NCBI RefSeq assembly: GCF_000931445.1
Contig: NZ_CP010849.1
Span: forward strand, 1,302,001-1,366,000
DNA: 64,000 bases
Source of the DNA: Streptomyces cyaneogriseus subsp. noncyanogenus
GTDB lineage: Bacteria > Actinomycetota > Actinomycetes > Streptomycetales > Streptomycetaceae
Direction: 5' to 3'
Shown: one piece after another, positions 17,832 to 26,214 of the stretch
Position numbering within the stretch: the first letter of the stretch is position 1
How the letters are laid out: the number at the start of each line of letters is the position of its first letter
Program-made: the position numbers and the translations under genes
Notes under the pieces: model-generated
Database searches by the model: none
Seen by the model: the letters and a program-made list of their open reading frames with translations, nothing else
What the model was told of the DNA's origin: nothing

Positions 17832-18580
17832 GGCTGGGTCCCTCCGGAGGCGGTCGCGCCGGCGGTGCCGCGCAGCCGCAGCTCGCGGTCGCAGGCGGCG
17901 AGGTGCGCGCCGAGCGCGTCGTCGATGTCGGTGCTCGGGCCGTCGAGCAGGAGGCGGCGGCGGACGGCCAGCTCGGCTCCCTGGGCCGCCGCCAGGCGGG
18001 ACGCCGCGCGCCCGGCCGCGTCGGCGCCCGGGTCGATCTCGTCGACCAGGCCGAACGCCAGGGCCTGTGCCGCGTCCAGAGCGGGGGCGCGGGCCAGCAG
18101 GCCGCGGGCCTTGCGGGTCCCGATCTGGTCGGCCAGGCGGTGCAGCAGGGTGCCCGGCCACATCCGGCCGGCGTGTACCGGAAGGGTCAGCTCCAGGTCC
18201 GGGGCGGCCACGCGGTGGTCGGCGACCAGGAGCAGGTCGAGGGCCGGGCCGGCGCAGGCGCCGACGGCGTGCACGACGACGGCGGCCGGTACGCGTTCGA
18301 GGCGGCGCAGGGCCCTCTCCCAGCGGGTGACGTGCCGGATGCCGGTCTCCGGTCCCGGCCATCCGGGGTGCTCGCCCACGGCGGAGCCGGGAGGGGAGGC
18401 GGCGGTGAGCCGCAGCACGACGGGGGTGCCGGGCGCGTCCTCCGCCCGTGCGCAGACCGCCTCGATCTCTGCGGTCACCGCGGCGAGCGGCCGTTCGGCA
18501 CGGACGTCCAGCGTGCCGGGTGCGTCCCGTGGGTGCGGTGCCCGGCGGTGGTCGCGTACGTCCGTCTCGCGCAGATCCAT
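17828..18580 (-). CDS. dpgB: DpgB, enoyl-CoA hydratase-like Dpg biosynthesis protein
   Basis: 250 aa, ATG at 18580 behind a strong AAAGGAGG site, 23 bp after dpgA. Crotonase family (VVVHAVGACAGPALDLLLVADHRVA). DpgB assists DpgA in dehydrating and aromatising the tetraketide to 3,5-dihydroxyphenylacetyl-CoA. The usual second hydratase, dpgD, is not in the window. Overlaps dpgC by 4 bp. Confidence 0.88.
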   Translation of the reverse strand: MDLRETDVRDHRRAPHPRDAPGTLDVRAERPLAAVTAEIEAVCARAEDAPGTPVVLRLTAASPPGSAVGEHPGWPGPETGIRHVTRWERALRRLERVPAAVVVHAVGACAGPALDLLLVADHRVAAPDLELTLPVHAGRMWPGTLLHRLADQIGTRKARGLLARAPALDAAQALAFGLVDEIDPGADAAGRAASRLAAAQGAELAVRRRLLLDGPSTDIDDALGAHLAACDRELRLRGTAGATASGGTQP

Positions 18581-18603
18581 TGCGTCCTCCTTTCCCTGCG
18601 GCA

Positions 18604-19668
18604 TCACCATCGGAGCAACGCCGTCTCGATCGTCGAACCCGGGCCCATGGTCATCAGCACTCCGTTGTCGCCCGGGGCCACGACGGCCTCCTCGAGCAGG
18701 CGCTGGTAGGAGAAGAGGAAGGCGCCGCTGGAGAGGTTGCCGCAGTCGCGCAGCACATCCGTGGTGTGCCGGGTGTCGTGGCGGGTCAGGCCCAGATTGA
18801 TCCGCACCGCGTCGATGACCTTCTTGCCGCCGGAGTGGATCACCCAGTGGTCGATGTCGGAGCGCCGCAGCCCCGCCTGCGCCAGCAGCCGCCCGACCGC
18901 CCGTTCCGCGTGGGCGCCGACGACGTACGGGATGTCCTGGTCCAGGAAGAAGCTGAATCTGCCCTGCTGTTCGTCCCAGTCGTAGCGCATCGCGTCCACC
19001 GCCTCCGGGATGATCCGGCTGGCGAAGCCGGTGATCTCCGGTCCGGTGTCGCCACCGCTCGTCAGGGCGAGCGCCGCGGCCCCGTCGCCGAAGAGGCTGT
19101 TCACCACCGAGGTGCGCATCGTCCCGTCGAAGACGTAGGCCGCCGAGCACACCTCGACGCACACCATCACGGCCAGTCTTCCCGGGTTGGCCGTCGCCCA
19201 GCCCGAGACCGCCGCGAGGGCGTTGAGGCCGGCGTTGCACCCCATGCCGACCACGTCGAGGCGGGAGCAGGTGACGGGGATGCCGAGTTCCTTGACGAGC
19301 AGGGCGCTGAAGCCCGGGGTGAGGAACCCGGTGGACGACACACAGCACAGGTAGCCGATGTCGCCCACATCGGCCCGCGCTTCCTTCAGGCACTTCTGGA
19401 CGGCTTCGGTGCCGATCGACACGCCGCTGGTGAGGTGCTTGGCCAGCAGATCGCCCTGCGTCTCCGCCAGCCGGGTGCCGTCGGGCAGTTCGGGGGGCAG
19501 GGTCAGATAGCGCCGCTGGATCCCGCCGTTCAGGAAGAGGGACCTGATCCGCGGGTCCTCGACCCGGAAGATCTCCAGCAGCTCCTGCTGGGTGTAGGAC
19601 GTCGGCGGGGTGGCGCTGCCCACGGCGACGAGCCGGGGTCCTGTCCGGCCGGGGCGTGTTCCTCGCAT
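18604..19668 (-). CDS. dpgA: DpgA, type III polyketide synthase
   Basis: 354 aa, ATG at 19668 after GGAGAAG. Chalcone-synthase-like fold. The catalytic triad is visible: Cys144 (VVGMGCNAGLNAL), His278 (DHWVIHSGGKK) and Asn311 (RDCGNLSSG). DpgA condenses four malonyl-CoA units into a C8 tetraketide that becomes 3,5-dihydroxyphenylacetyl-CoA. Together with dpgB, dpgC and the aminotransferase it forms a Dpg cassette without any adjacent NRPS gene. Confidence 0.93.
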   Translation of the reverse strand: MRGTRPGRTGPRLVAVGSATPPTSYTQQELLEIFRVEDPRIRSLFLNGGIQRRYLTLPPELPDGTRLAETQGDLLAKHLTSGVSIGTEAVQKCLKEARADVGDIGYLCCVSSTGFLTPGFSALLVKELGIPVTCSRLDVVGMGCNAGLNALAAVSGWATANPGRLAVMVCVEVCSAAYVFDGTMRTSVVNSLFGDGAAALALTSGGDTGPEITGFASRIIPEAVDAMRYDWDEQQGRFSFFLDQDIPYVVGAHAERAVGRLLAQAGLRRSDIDHWVIHSGGKKVIDAVRINLGLTRHDTRHTTDVLRDCGNLSSGAFLFSYQRLLEEAVVAPGDNGVLMTMGPGSTIETALLRW

Positions 19669-19738
19669 GGCTTCTCCTTCTCTCGGCTGGCCGCCGCCCT
19701 CTCACGGCGTGGCGATCCGGCGGCGGGACAGGCCGGGC

Positions 19739-21061
19739 TCAGGCGAAGAGCGACTCGACCCGGTCGCGGATGCGAGCGGCGGCGGCGAGGTCCTCGGCGA
19801 CGGCGCAGTAGCGGATGGTGCCGTCGGCGTGGCTGTACGCCTTGACGATGACGACGCCGGTGCGGGTCTCGCGGTCGTAGGCGAGGCCGGACTCGGCGAG
19901 ACGCTCGGCCGCGGCGGCGAAGGACGGAACGGGCCAGCCGCAGTACTCCACGAGCACCCGGTCCTTGGCGTAGTCCGGTCCGACGATCTGCCCGCCGATG
20001 ATGGTGTAGATGTGCGTGGAGCCGGTGATCCGGCCGTTGTACTCGGTGAACCGGACGTCGCCGTCCTTGGTCACGATGGCGTCCGCGCAGAAGAAGCCCC
20101 GGTATCCCAGGGAGCGCAGCGACTCGCACAGCCTGGCGCCGGCGGTGACGAGGACGGCGAGCGGTCCCGCCTCCAGCTGCGGGGACGGGATGACCTGGGC
20201 GTTGGCGACCGGGGCCGAGAGCATCTCGCCCTGCTGGGAGAAGACGGCGCCGTGGTCGTCGATGACGAACTCGACGAAGATGGCCCGGCTGTCGGGGAAG
20301 TAGCGTTCGACGACGGCGGGGTGGTGCCCGTCGTTGGTGAGCCAGAGCCACCGGTCCGCGAGGTACTCCCGCACGGCGGCGCGGTCGCGGAGCTGAAGGA
20401 TGCGTCCCGCGCCGACCGGTTCGACGCCGGGCACGGGGGTGAGGATCTCGTTGCCGAGCCCGCCGCAGGCGTAGTCCCGTTTCAGCATCACGGGGTGACC
20501 CGCGTCGAGCAGTTCCATGATCGCGTCTTCGGCGTCCTGCCGGTTGGTGCACACCGCGCCCTCCGGCAGCGGGACCCCGGCTCCGGCGGCGACGGCGCGG
20601 AAGACGGCCTTGCTGTTGACCAGGGTCCCGCCGCCCTGGCTGACGAATCCGTAGCCCGGTACGGCCTGTTCGGCGCCGAGGAACCGGGCCAGCGAGGCCA
20701 CGGCCGCGTCGGGGGTGAGCGTGAGGACCGTGTCGACCGGCCGGCCGTCGAGGGTCTTGCGCAGTTCCTCGCGGAACTGCGGGTTGCCCAGGCGCTCCCC
20801 GGTCAGCAGCTCGGTGCCGGTGGTTCCGGGCGGCGGGACCAGCAGCCGCAGGGTGGAGGCGTCCGTGCCGGTCATGTCCGTGACGTAGGCGAGGAGTTCG
20901 GGTTCCGGCTCGACGGGCAGGACGATCAGGTCGCCGTCGCGCGCGAACCACAGCAGCAGGTGGGAGGAGGCGGCGGCGGTCTGCAGATGAGCCTGCGGAA
21001 GCCGCGCGGAGTCACCGGCGAGTTCGTCGGTGAAGCAGTTGGCGATGAGGAGTCGTGCCAT
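19739..21061 (-). CDS. PGM1-type ATP-grasp peptide ligase
   Basis: 440 aa, ATG at 21061, 70 bp before dpgA. The N-terminal pre-ATP-grasp domain (MARLLIANCFTDELAGDS, LLLWFARDGDLIVLP) and the short C-terminal domain (DGTIRYCAVAEDL) are the marks of the PGM1-related family. The ATP-grasp core has VMLKRDYACGGLGNEI and metal ligands in VRFTEYNGRITGS. PGM1 joins a modified phenylglycine carboxylate to the N-terminus of a peptide in pheganomycin biosynthesis; relatives act in resorcinomycin and ketomemicin. Here a Dpg-derived acid is the obvious acyl substrate. The amine partner is unknown. Confidence 0.85.
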   Translation of the reverse strand: MARLLIANCFTDELAGDSARLPQAHLQTAAASSHLLLWFARDGDLIVLPVEPEPELLAYVTDMTGTDASTLRLLVPPPGTTGTELLTGERLGNPQFREELRKTLDGRPVDTVLTLTPDAAVASLARFLGAEQAVPGYGFVSQGGGTLVNSKAVFRAVAAGAGVPLPEGAVCTNRQDAEDAIMELLDAGHPVMLKRDYACGGLGNEILTPVPGVEPVGAGRILQLRDRAAVREYLADRWLWLTNDGHHPAVVERYFPDSRAIFVEFVIDDHGAVFSQQGEMLSAPVANAQVIPSPQLEAGPLAVLVTAGARLCESLRSLGYRGFFCADAIVTKDGDVRFTEYNGRITGSTHIYTIIGGQIVGPDYAKDRVLVEYCGWPVPSFAAAAERLAESGLAYDRETRTGVVIVKAYSHADGTIRYCAVAEDLAAAARIRDRVESLFA

Positions 21062-21200
21062 GAGCGTGGCTCCTTCGTGTGAGTCGGCCGTGCCGCGAGG
21101 TGGGGGGTGCGAGGACGCGTTCGGGTCCCGGGCCTGCCCGGCGCCCGGGCGGAGGAGGGTGGCCCGGGCGCGGGTCGCCGCGCCGGGCCGGTGCTGGGGG

Positions 21201-21240
21201 CCCTCCTTCGGACGGATCTCCGCGGCGATCCGTCGGAGGG
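21201..21240 (-). terminator. Hairpin between the two ATP-grasp genes
   Basis: GACGGATC (21211-21218) pairs with GATCCGTC (21227-21234), extended by CCCTCC/GGAGGG across a 4-nt bulge. It starts 4 bp after the stop of the upstream ATP-grasp gene and probably ends that transcript, leaving the PGM1-like/dpg unit to its own promoter in 21062-21200. Confidence 0.6.
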
Positions 21241-21243
21241 TCC

Positions 21244-22479
21244 CTAGGACAGGTAGAGGTCCGTCTCCTCCCAGGCGCGGATGGCCCGGTAGTCACGGAG
21301 GATCGGCTCGATGGTCTCGGCGACGAGGTACACGTATCCGGGCACGGTGGCCAGGTCGACGGTCCGCGGCACCGGTTCTCCGGGCGTGAGGGCGGCGCCG
21401 ATCCCGGCACAGGTCTCCAGGGAGGCCAGCGCCTGACGCCACCGCTCGGAGCGGCAGTGCCCGGCCCGCTTGTTGTTGAGGTAGACCTGCCGGATCTGTC
21501 GGGACCAGCGGATGTCGTCGTCCGGGAAGCGGGCGAACGCCTCCGGGTCGGTCAGCGCCAGAGCCAGCAGGTGGACGTGCGAGGTTCCCGAGTACTCGGC
21601 GTGCAGCCAGGGCTGGGTGGAGCCCATGAGCCGGGCGCCCGTCTCGATCAGGACCGGTCCTCGCGCGGTGAGCATGACCTCGGTGTGCGCGGCTCCGTCG
21701 ACGATGCCGAGCGCCGTGACGGCCTGCTGGGTGTAGCGGACGACCTCCTCGCCCCGCGGGTCGCCGCGCCGGACCGGTTCGTGGTAGTCGTACACCGGTT
21801 CGCCACCGGGCCCGCTGATCTTCACGCAGCGCCAGACGTCCACCACCTTGTGCAGACCGCCGGCGGTCACCGTGTTGACGATGTACTCCTGGCCGTCCAG
21901 GTGTTCCTGCACCAGCAGGGCGTGGTTGGGATCGCCGAAGCAGTCGTCGCCGGCCAGGATCTCCTCGGCGTACCGCCGGACCTGGCCGGCCGTGCGGCAC
22001 ACGTGGACGCCGTCGGTGGCGGCGCTCGCCAGCGGTTTGACGACCACGGCGCGGCCGCCGTTCTCCTCGAAGCCGGCGACGGCCGCGTCGGCGGTGGTGA
22101 CCCGCGCCCCCCAGGGGGCGGCCAGTCCCGCCTCCCGTACGCACCGCGCCATCTCCGCCTTGTCGCGGCGGGCCCGCACCGTGTCGATCCGGTTGTGGGG
22201 CAGGCCCATGTGGTGGGCGAGGGTGTCGGCGAAGACGACCCCGGACTCCGCGCCGGCGATCACCCGGTCGACGCCGAGCTCGCCGAGGGCGGCCGCCGCC
22301 TTGCCGATGTCGTCGACGTGTCCCAGATCCCGTATGTACGCGTCCGGGTCGAAGCCGCGGGTGTACGACTCGCGGAAGTCGGGCTTGGTCTTCAGGTGGA
22401 CGCATTCGGCTCCGAGCCGGTTCAGTTCCTGCACCAGGAGGCGGCCCGCAGAGAAGCCGTCAACCACCGCGATGCGCAT
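21244..22479 (-). CDS. ATP-grasp ligase (L-amino acid ligase/carboxylate-amine ligase type)
   Basis: 411 aa, ATG at 22479. Begins with a Rossmann-like pre-ATP-grasp domain (MRIAVVDGFSAGRLLVQEL). The ATP-grasp core includes DKAEMARCVREAGL, GRAVVVKPLASAATDGV, the hinge LLVQEHLDGQEYIVN and Mg ligands in PVLIETGARLMG. This pattern fits dipeptide-forming ligases such as BacD and carnosine-synthase-like enzymes. Ten bp after the FAD oxidase gene. It may add a second amino acid to the peptide begun or finished by the PGM1-like ligase; order and substrate unknown. Confidence 0.85.
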   Translation of the reverse strand: MRIAVVDGFSAGRLLVQELNRLGAECVHLKTKPDFRESYTRGFDPDAYIRDLGHVDDIGKAAAALGELGVDRVIAGAESGVVFADTLAHHMGLPHNRIDTVRARRDKAEMARCVREAGLAAPWGARVTTADAAVAGFEENGGRAVVVKPLASAATDGVHVCRTAGQVRRYAEEILAGDDCFGDPNHALLVQEHLDGQEYIVNTVTAGGLHKVVDVWRCVKISGPGGEPVYDYHEPVRRGDPRGEEVVRYTQQAVTALGIVDGAAHTEVMLTARGPVLIETGARLMGSTQPWLHAEYSGTSHVHLLALALTDPEAFARFPDDDIRWSRQIRQVYLNNKRAGHCRSERWRQALASLETCAGIGAALTPGEPVPRTVDLATVPGYVYLVAETIEPILRDYRAIRAWEETDLYLS

Positions 22480-22489
22480 CTGCCTGCCT

Positions 22490-23848
22490 TCAGTCGTCGG
22501 CCGCGGCCGGAGGGATGTTCTGGTTGAGGTGGAAGACGTTGTCCGGGTCGTACGTCGCCTTGACGGCGGCGAGCCGCGCCAGCCGGGCGGCTCCGTACAC
22601 CTCGGCGACCTTGCCGTGCGGCTCGTCCTGGAGGTAGTTCACATAGGCGCCGCCGTGGCTGTACGGGGCCAGCCGTGCCACGGCGTCCCGGGTCCAGTCG
22701 ATGTGGGTGCGGTCGCTGGCGGGATCGGTCCACTGGGACGACACGGTGTAGATGTAGGGGGCGCTCCGGCCGGGGAAGGCCGAGTCCTCTTCGGGGATGT
22801 CGGCGACGGCCCCGCGCAGGAACTCCAGTTGCACGGAGGACAGCGGCGACGGGATGCCGCGTGCGGTGGCCAGGCACTCCTCGACGACGGGCGCGGTGAG
22901 GTCGTCCAGGTAGGTGGACTTGGTGTAGTAGCGGTTGCCGGCCGGCCGTTCGTGGTCGCCCATCGTCTGGAGCTCCACATGGGTCGTGACGCGTCCGGTC
23001 GTCGCCGCGGGGGGTACCGCCTCGTGGAGCGGTGCGACGGCGTCCGCGGCCTGCTCGGGCGGTCCGAACCATACGGCGGTCAGGGACAGGACGGTCCTGC
23101 CCCGCAGGCGGTCCGGCAGCCAGCCGTCCCGGCCCGGGTAGGCGCCGGCGACCTTGAAGCCGCCGCCGACGTGCAGGTCCGGGGAGAGCTTCCCGGTGAA
23201 CGTCCGGTACGCCTCCAGCGCGTCCGGCGCCCGGTCCAGGTCCCAGACGCCGGTGCGGCAGGTCACCCGGGTCGCCTCGCGCAGCCGCAGGGTGAAGCGG
23301 GTGACGACGCCGAAGTTGCCGCCGCCTCCGCGCAGCGCCCACAGCAGCTCCGGGTGGCTGTCCGGCGACGCCATGACGACGGAGCCGTCGGCGAGCACCA
23401 CCTCGGCGGCGAGGATGTGGTCGCACGTCAGGCCCCAGCGCCGGCTGAGCCATCCGTACCCACCGCCCAGGGCGAGCCCGCCCAGACCCGTCTGCGAGAT
23501 GATCCCGGTCGGGCAGACGAGCCCATGCGCGGCGGTCGCGGTGTCCAGGTCGGCCAGCAGGCAGCCGCCTTGCGCGTAGGCGACCCGCCGCCGGGGGTCC
23601 ACGGTCACCTGCCGCATCGGCGACAGGTCGATCATGACGGCGCCGTCGGCGAGCGCCGTTCCCGCGACGTTGTGGCCGCCGCCGCGCACCGAGATCTCCA
23701 GTCCGGCGGTGCGCGCGAAGCGCAGGGCGGCGACGACGTCGGCGGTCTCGTGGCAGCGCGCGATGCGTGCCGGGCGCCGGTCGTGCATTGCGTTCCAGAC
23801 GCGGCGCGCGGCGTCGTACTCCGCGTCGTCTGGGTCCAGCCACTCCAT
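22490..23848 (-). CDS. FAD-linked oxidase, berberine-bridge type
   Basis: 452 aa from ATG 23848 (GAGGAG site upstream). An alternative ATG at 23914 overlaps the stop of the diiron oxygenase (ATGA) and would add 22 residues. PCMH-type FAD domain with His59 in RGGGHNVAG and Cys112 in VCPTGIISQTG, the two positions that bind FAD covalently in BBE-like enzymes; the C-terminal BBE segment ends VFHLNQNIP. Such enzymes oxidise benzylic alcohols, amines or sugars. In this cluster it may oxidise the phenylglycine side chain or a ring hydroxymethyl group. Confidence 0.87.
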   Translation of the reverse strand: MEWLDPDDAEYDAARRVWNAMHDRRPARIARCHETADVVAALRFARTAGLEISVRGGGHNVAGTALADGAVMIDLSPMRQVTVDPRRRVAYAQGGCLLADLDTATAAHGLVCPTGIISQTGLGGLALGGGYGWLSRRWGLTCDHILAAEVVLADGSVVMASPDSHPELLWALRGGGGNFGVVTRFTLRLREATRVTCRTGVWDLDRAPDALEAYRTFTGKLSPDLHVGGGFKVAGAYPGRDGWLPDRLRGRTVLSLTAVWFGPPEQAADAVAPLHEAVPPAATTGRVTTHVELQTMGDHERPAGNRYYTKSTYLDDLTAPVVEECLATARGIPSPLSSVQLEFLRGAVADIPEEDSAFPGRSAPYIYTVSSQWTDPASDRTHIDWTRDAVARLAPYSHGGAYVNYLQDEPHGKVAEVYGAARLARLAAVKATYDPDNVFHLNQNIPPAAADD

Positions 23849-23910
23849 CTGGGTCTTCTCCTCGCTGTGCCCGGCGGTTCGGTCCGGGTTCCGCGGCCGG
23901 GCGGGGGCGG

Positions 23911-24909
23911 TCATCGGACGGTGACGGACTGCCAGTCGAAGGACACCTCGTCGAGCACGCCCAGCTCGGCGCACAGGCCGTGCAGGCCGCTGTAGTCCTG
24001 GACCAGGAGGGAGCGCCCGGGCTCGTTCTCGACATCGCGCATCATGGCCTCACCGCCTTCGATGTCCAGCAGGCGGACGATGCGTCGCCAGGTGGTGAAG
24101 TCGTGGGCGCCGAAGGCGGCGAGCCCGTCGCCGAACGCTTCGACGAAGTACGCCCGGCGTTCCGGGTCGAGCCTGGCGTGCACGGCCTTGGCCATCTCCT
24201 TGGAGATGGACGAATGGCAGTATTCGTCGCGGTTGTGCAGTTCGGCGGTGACGCGGTTGACCGGCTGCACCTCGTCGTCCTGGGCCATCAGGTCGAGATA
24301 GGCGTTGATGGACATCTCGGAGACGGTGGTGAACGCCAGGGTGGTCAGGTGCCGCTGCCAGAGGTGGTCCGCCGCGGCCAGGCGTTCCTCGTGCCGGCGT
24401 GCCTTCTTCGCCAGGGGCAGGGCGGTCTCGGGCAGGTGCCAGCCGCGGCGCCGGCGGGTGACGGCGCTGGCGTTGAGGTGCATCAGGGTGTGGTACTGCT
24501 CGTCGACCATGGCCTGTGTGACGGCCTGTACCGCGGCCTCGCCCAGACCGGCGTCGAAGGCTCCCGAAGCGATCAGGGTGAAGCCGGGGTTGACCACCCG
24601 CTGCTCGTTGTCCATGACGTTCTTGTTGAACGCCACCCAGGCCCACGCGAGCAGCTTGCGCCGGACCGGCTCGTCCAGCGCGAGATAGGTGGGGTGGTCG
24701 CGGAACGGCAGCAGGTGCTCGGGGTAGTCGGGGCGGTGCGGCTCGAAGAGGTCGTCCAGGTCGGGTTCGGCCCTCTTCACCGAGGCCCGGCGCGTCCAGT
24801 TTCCCGCCAGGCGGCTGATGACCGCGTTCTCCACCGGGTCGCCGGGGTCGTGGGCGGGCAGGGCCGGGGTGACCGGTCCGTCCGGGGAGTGCTGCGGGAG
24901 GGCGGTCAT
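23911..24909 (-). CDS. AurF-type non-haem diiron oxygenase
   Basis: 332 aa, ATG at 24909. All seven iron ligands known from AurF can be placed with the same spacing: Glu102, Glu137 and His140 (DEQYH), Glu198 (VSEMS), His225, Glu229 and His232 (HNRDEYCH). AurF and CmlI oxidise arylamines to nitro groups; relatives oxidise other amines or C-H bonds. The Dpg amine has no aryl-NH2, so either the alpha-amine is N-oxygenated or another substrate exists. It follows the Fe/2OG enzyme by 8 bp and is probably coupled to the FAD oxidase. Confidence 0.88.
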   Translation of the reverse strand: MTALPQHSPDGPVTPALPAHDPGDPVENAVISRLAGNWTRRASVKRAEPDLDDLFEPHRPDYPEHLLPFRDHPTYLALDEPVRRKLLAWAWVAFNKNVMDNEQRVVNPGFTLIASGAFDAGLGEAAVQAVTQAMVDEQYHTLMHLNASAVTRRRRGWHLPETALPLAKKARRHEERLAAADHLWQRHLTTLAFTTVSEMSINAYLDLMAQDDEVQPVNRVTAELHNRDEYCHSSISKEMAKAVHARLDPERRAYFVEAFGDGLAAFGAHDFTTWRRIVRLLDIEGGEAMMRDVENEPGRSLLVQDYSGLHGLCAELGVLDEVSFDWQSVTVR

Positions 24910-24917
24910 CTTCGGCC

Positions 24918-25601
24918 TCACCAGGTGCCGTTCAGGACGGCGGCCTCGTACGTCTCGCCGTACCTGCGCTCGGGCCAGGTGTTGTAGGCGAGCAGGAACA
25001 GGTCGCGGTGCCCCTCCTGGCCGGCGGGGGCGGTGATGTCGGTGGCGTAGTGCCGCATCGCCCGGTCGTCCAGGACGATGGCCTCGCCGGGACCGAGGGT
25101 CAGGCTCAGGAACGGCTCGTCGCTGTCGAGCGTCATGAGCTGCGTCTGGCCGCCGCCGATGTTCTGGCGGTCGACCACGGCGATCATGCTGTAGGTGTGC
25201 CCGTCCTGGTGCGGTCCCTCGGGCACCGAGACACCGCGTGTCTCGTCGTTGACGATCACCCGCCATTGGTGGACGTCGACCTGCCACTCGAGGGTCTCGT
25301 CGAGCGGGACGGTCTCGGCGCCCGCGCGGACCAGGGGGGAGGGGTCGATCCGCAGCGGTTCGTACTCCCTGAGCAGCCCACCCGTCACGCCGTTGAACTG
25401 GGTCGCCTGGCAGAAGGGCCGGTGCGGGAGCAGTTCGAGTTCCCAGGCGGACGTGTGCCGGATGCGGTACTGCGAGAAACGACGGTGCCGGAACTTTCCG
25501 TCGCAGTACTGGTCGAGCGGCAGCGTCGGAAACTCGTCGCGAATGGCATCGGGAATGTCGTCGAGAGTGACAAGTTGGTAGTTCTGGCCATGGAACGCCA
25601 C
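24918..25601 (-). CDS. Fe(II)/2-oxoglutarate dioxygenase (2OG-Fe dioxygenase family)
   Basis: 227 aa from GTG 25601, which has GGAG 8 nt upstream; an in-frame TTG at 25625 is possible. Metal site His131-x-Asp133 (GPHQDGHTYS) with distal His184 (RHYATDI) and a probable 2OG-binding Arg199 (GHRDLFLLAY). These fit the small 2OG-Fe dioxygenase family that includes L-isoleucine 4-hydroxylase, which hydroxylates free amino acids. First gene of the minus-strand unit, in a divergent arrangement with the DAO-type oxidase. Probable role: hydroxylation of an amino-acid building block. Confidence 0.83.
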   Translation of the reverse strand: MAFHGQNYQLVTLDDIPDAIRDEFPTLPLDQYCDGKFRHRRFSQYRIRHTSAWELELLPHRPFCQATQFNGVTGGLLREYEPLRIDPSPLVRAGAETVPLDETLEWQVDVHQWRVIVNDETRGVSVPEGPHQDGHTYSMIAVVDRQNIGGGQTQLMTLDSDEPFLSLTLGPGEAIVLDDRAMRHYATDITAPAGQEGHRDLFLLAYNTWPERRYGETYEAAVLNGTW

Positions 25602-26214
25602 GTACACCACTCCGTATTCGCACAACGACTACTCGCCGGATCAAGCGCCCCGCTCCGCAGGAAAGACAAGACGCGATATCCGAGAGTTGCGGAAAGGGTT
25701 TCGACCTTGAGGCGATCCTTCGTCGCACGGGTCACGCAGGGCAAGAGTTGCGTACTGTCATAATCCTGCCTGGCTGCTTCAGGACAGCTCACCGGTGTCA
25801 GGTTTCGGCGTCAGTCAGCGGCCCCGACCTGCATCTTCGATGGTGGCGTGGAGGGATCTGGCGCAGGCCGTCCGGCACTTCCCCGTGCCGTTCCGCATGC
25901 CGTCCCGCGTTCACCGCCTTTCTGCGAGGGCCCGGTCGAATCCTTTGCCATTACCACCCCCGCGTACGGATCCCTTCGATTCGGCATACACCGTTGACAA
26001 CCCCGCCACCCAAAGCAAGACTCTGATCCACTGCCGTTCCAGTCGGCGACCGGACCACGGGCCCCTCATCGCCGCTTCGGCGTTCGGCATTCTCATCCCG
26101 CCATCCGCGCCTTTCATTCCCACGTCGCATCAGCCGCTTTCCGCGGCCTTTTCGGCGCGCGGCCGGCGAAGAATTCACGATCCTGCACACGGCATAATTC
26201 GAGGAGCGGCATAC
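25602..26214. other. Divergent promoter region of the cluster
   Basis: 613 bp, AT-richer than the genes on either side. It lies between the minus-strand tailoring operon and the plus-strand DAO-type gene. A recognisable plus-strand promoter sits at 25994-26022. Plus-strand frames here join the DAO frame but lack codon bias. I saw no RNA gene. Confidence 0.6.
25994..26022 (+). promoter_or_regulatory. Candidate HrdB-type promoter for the DAO-type oxidase
   Basis: Perfect -35 TTGACA (25994-25999), 17-bp spacer, -10 AAGACT (26017-26022). It would give a leader of roughly 185 nt before the ATG at 26215. Confidence 0.5.

Noticed and set aside
25795..26214. N-terminal extension of the DAO-type oxidase in the same open frame
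   Set aside because: The extension lacks codon bias and similarity, while GAGGAG is correctly placed before the ATG at 26215 and a TTGACA promoter lies inside the extension.
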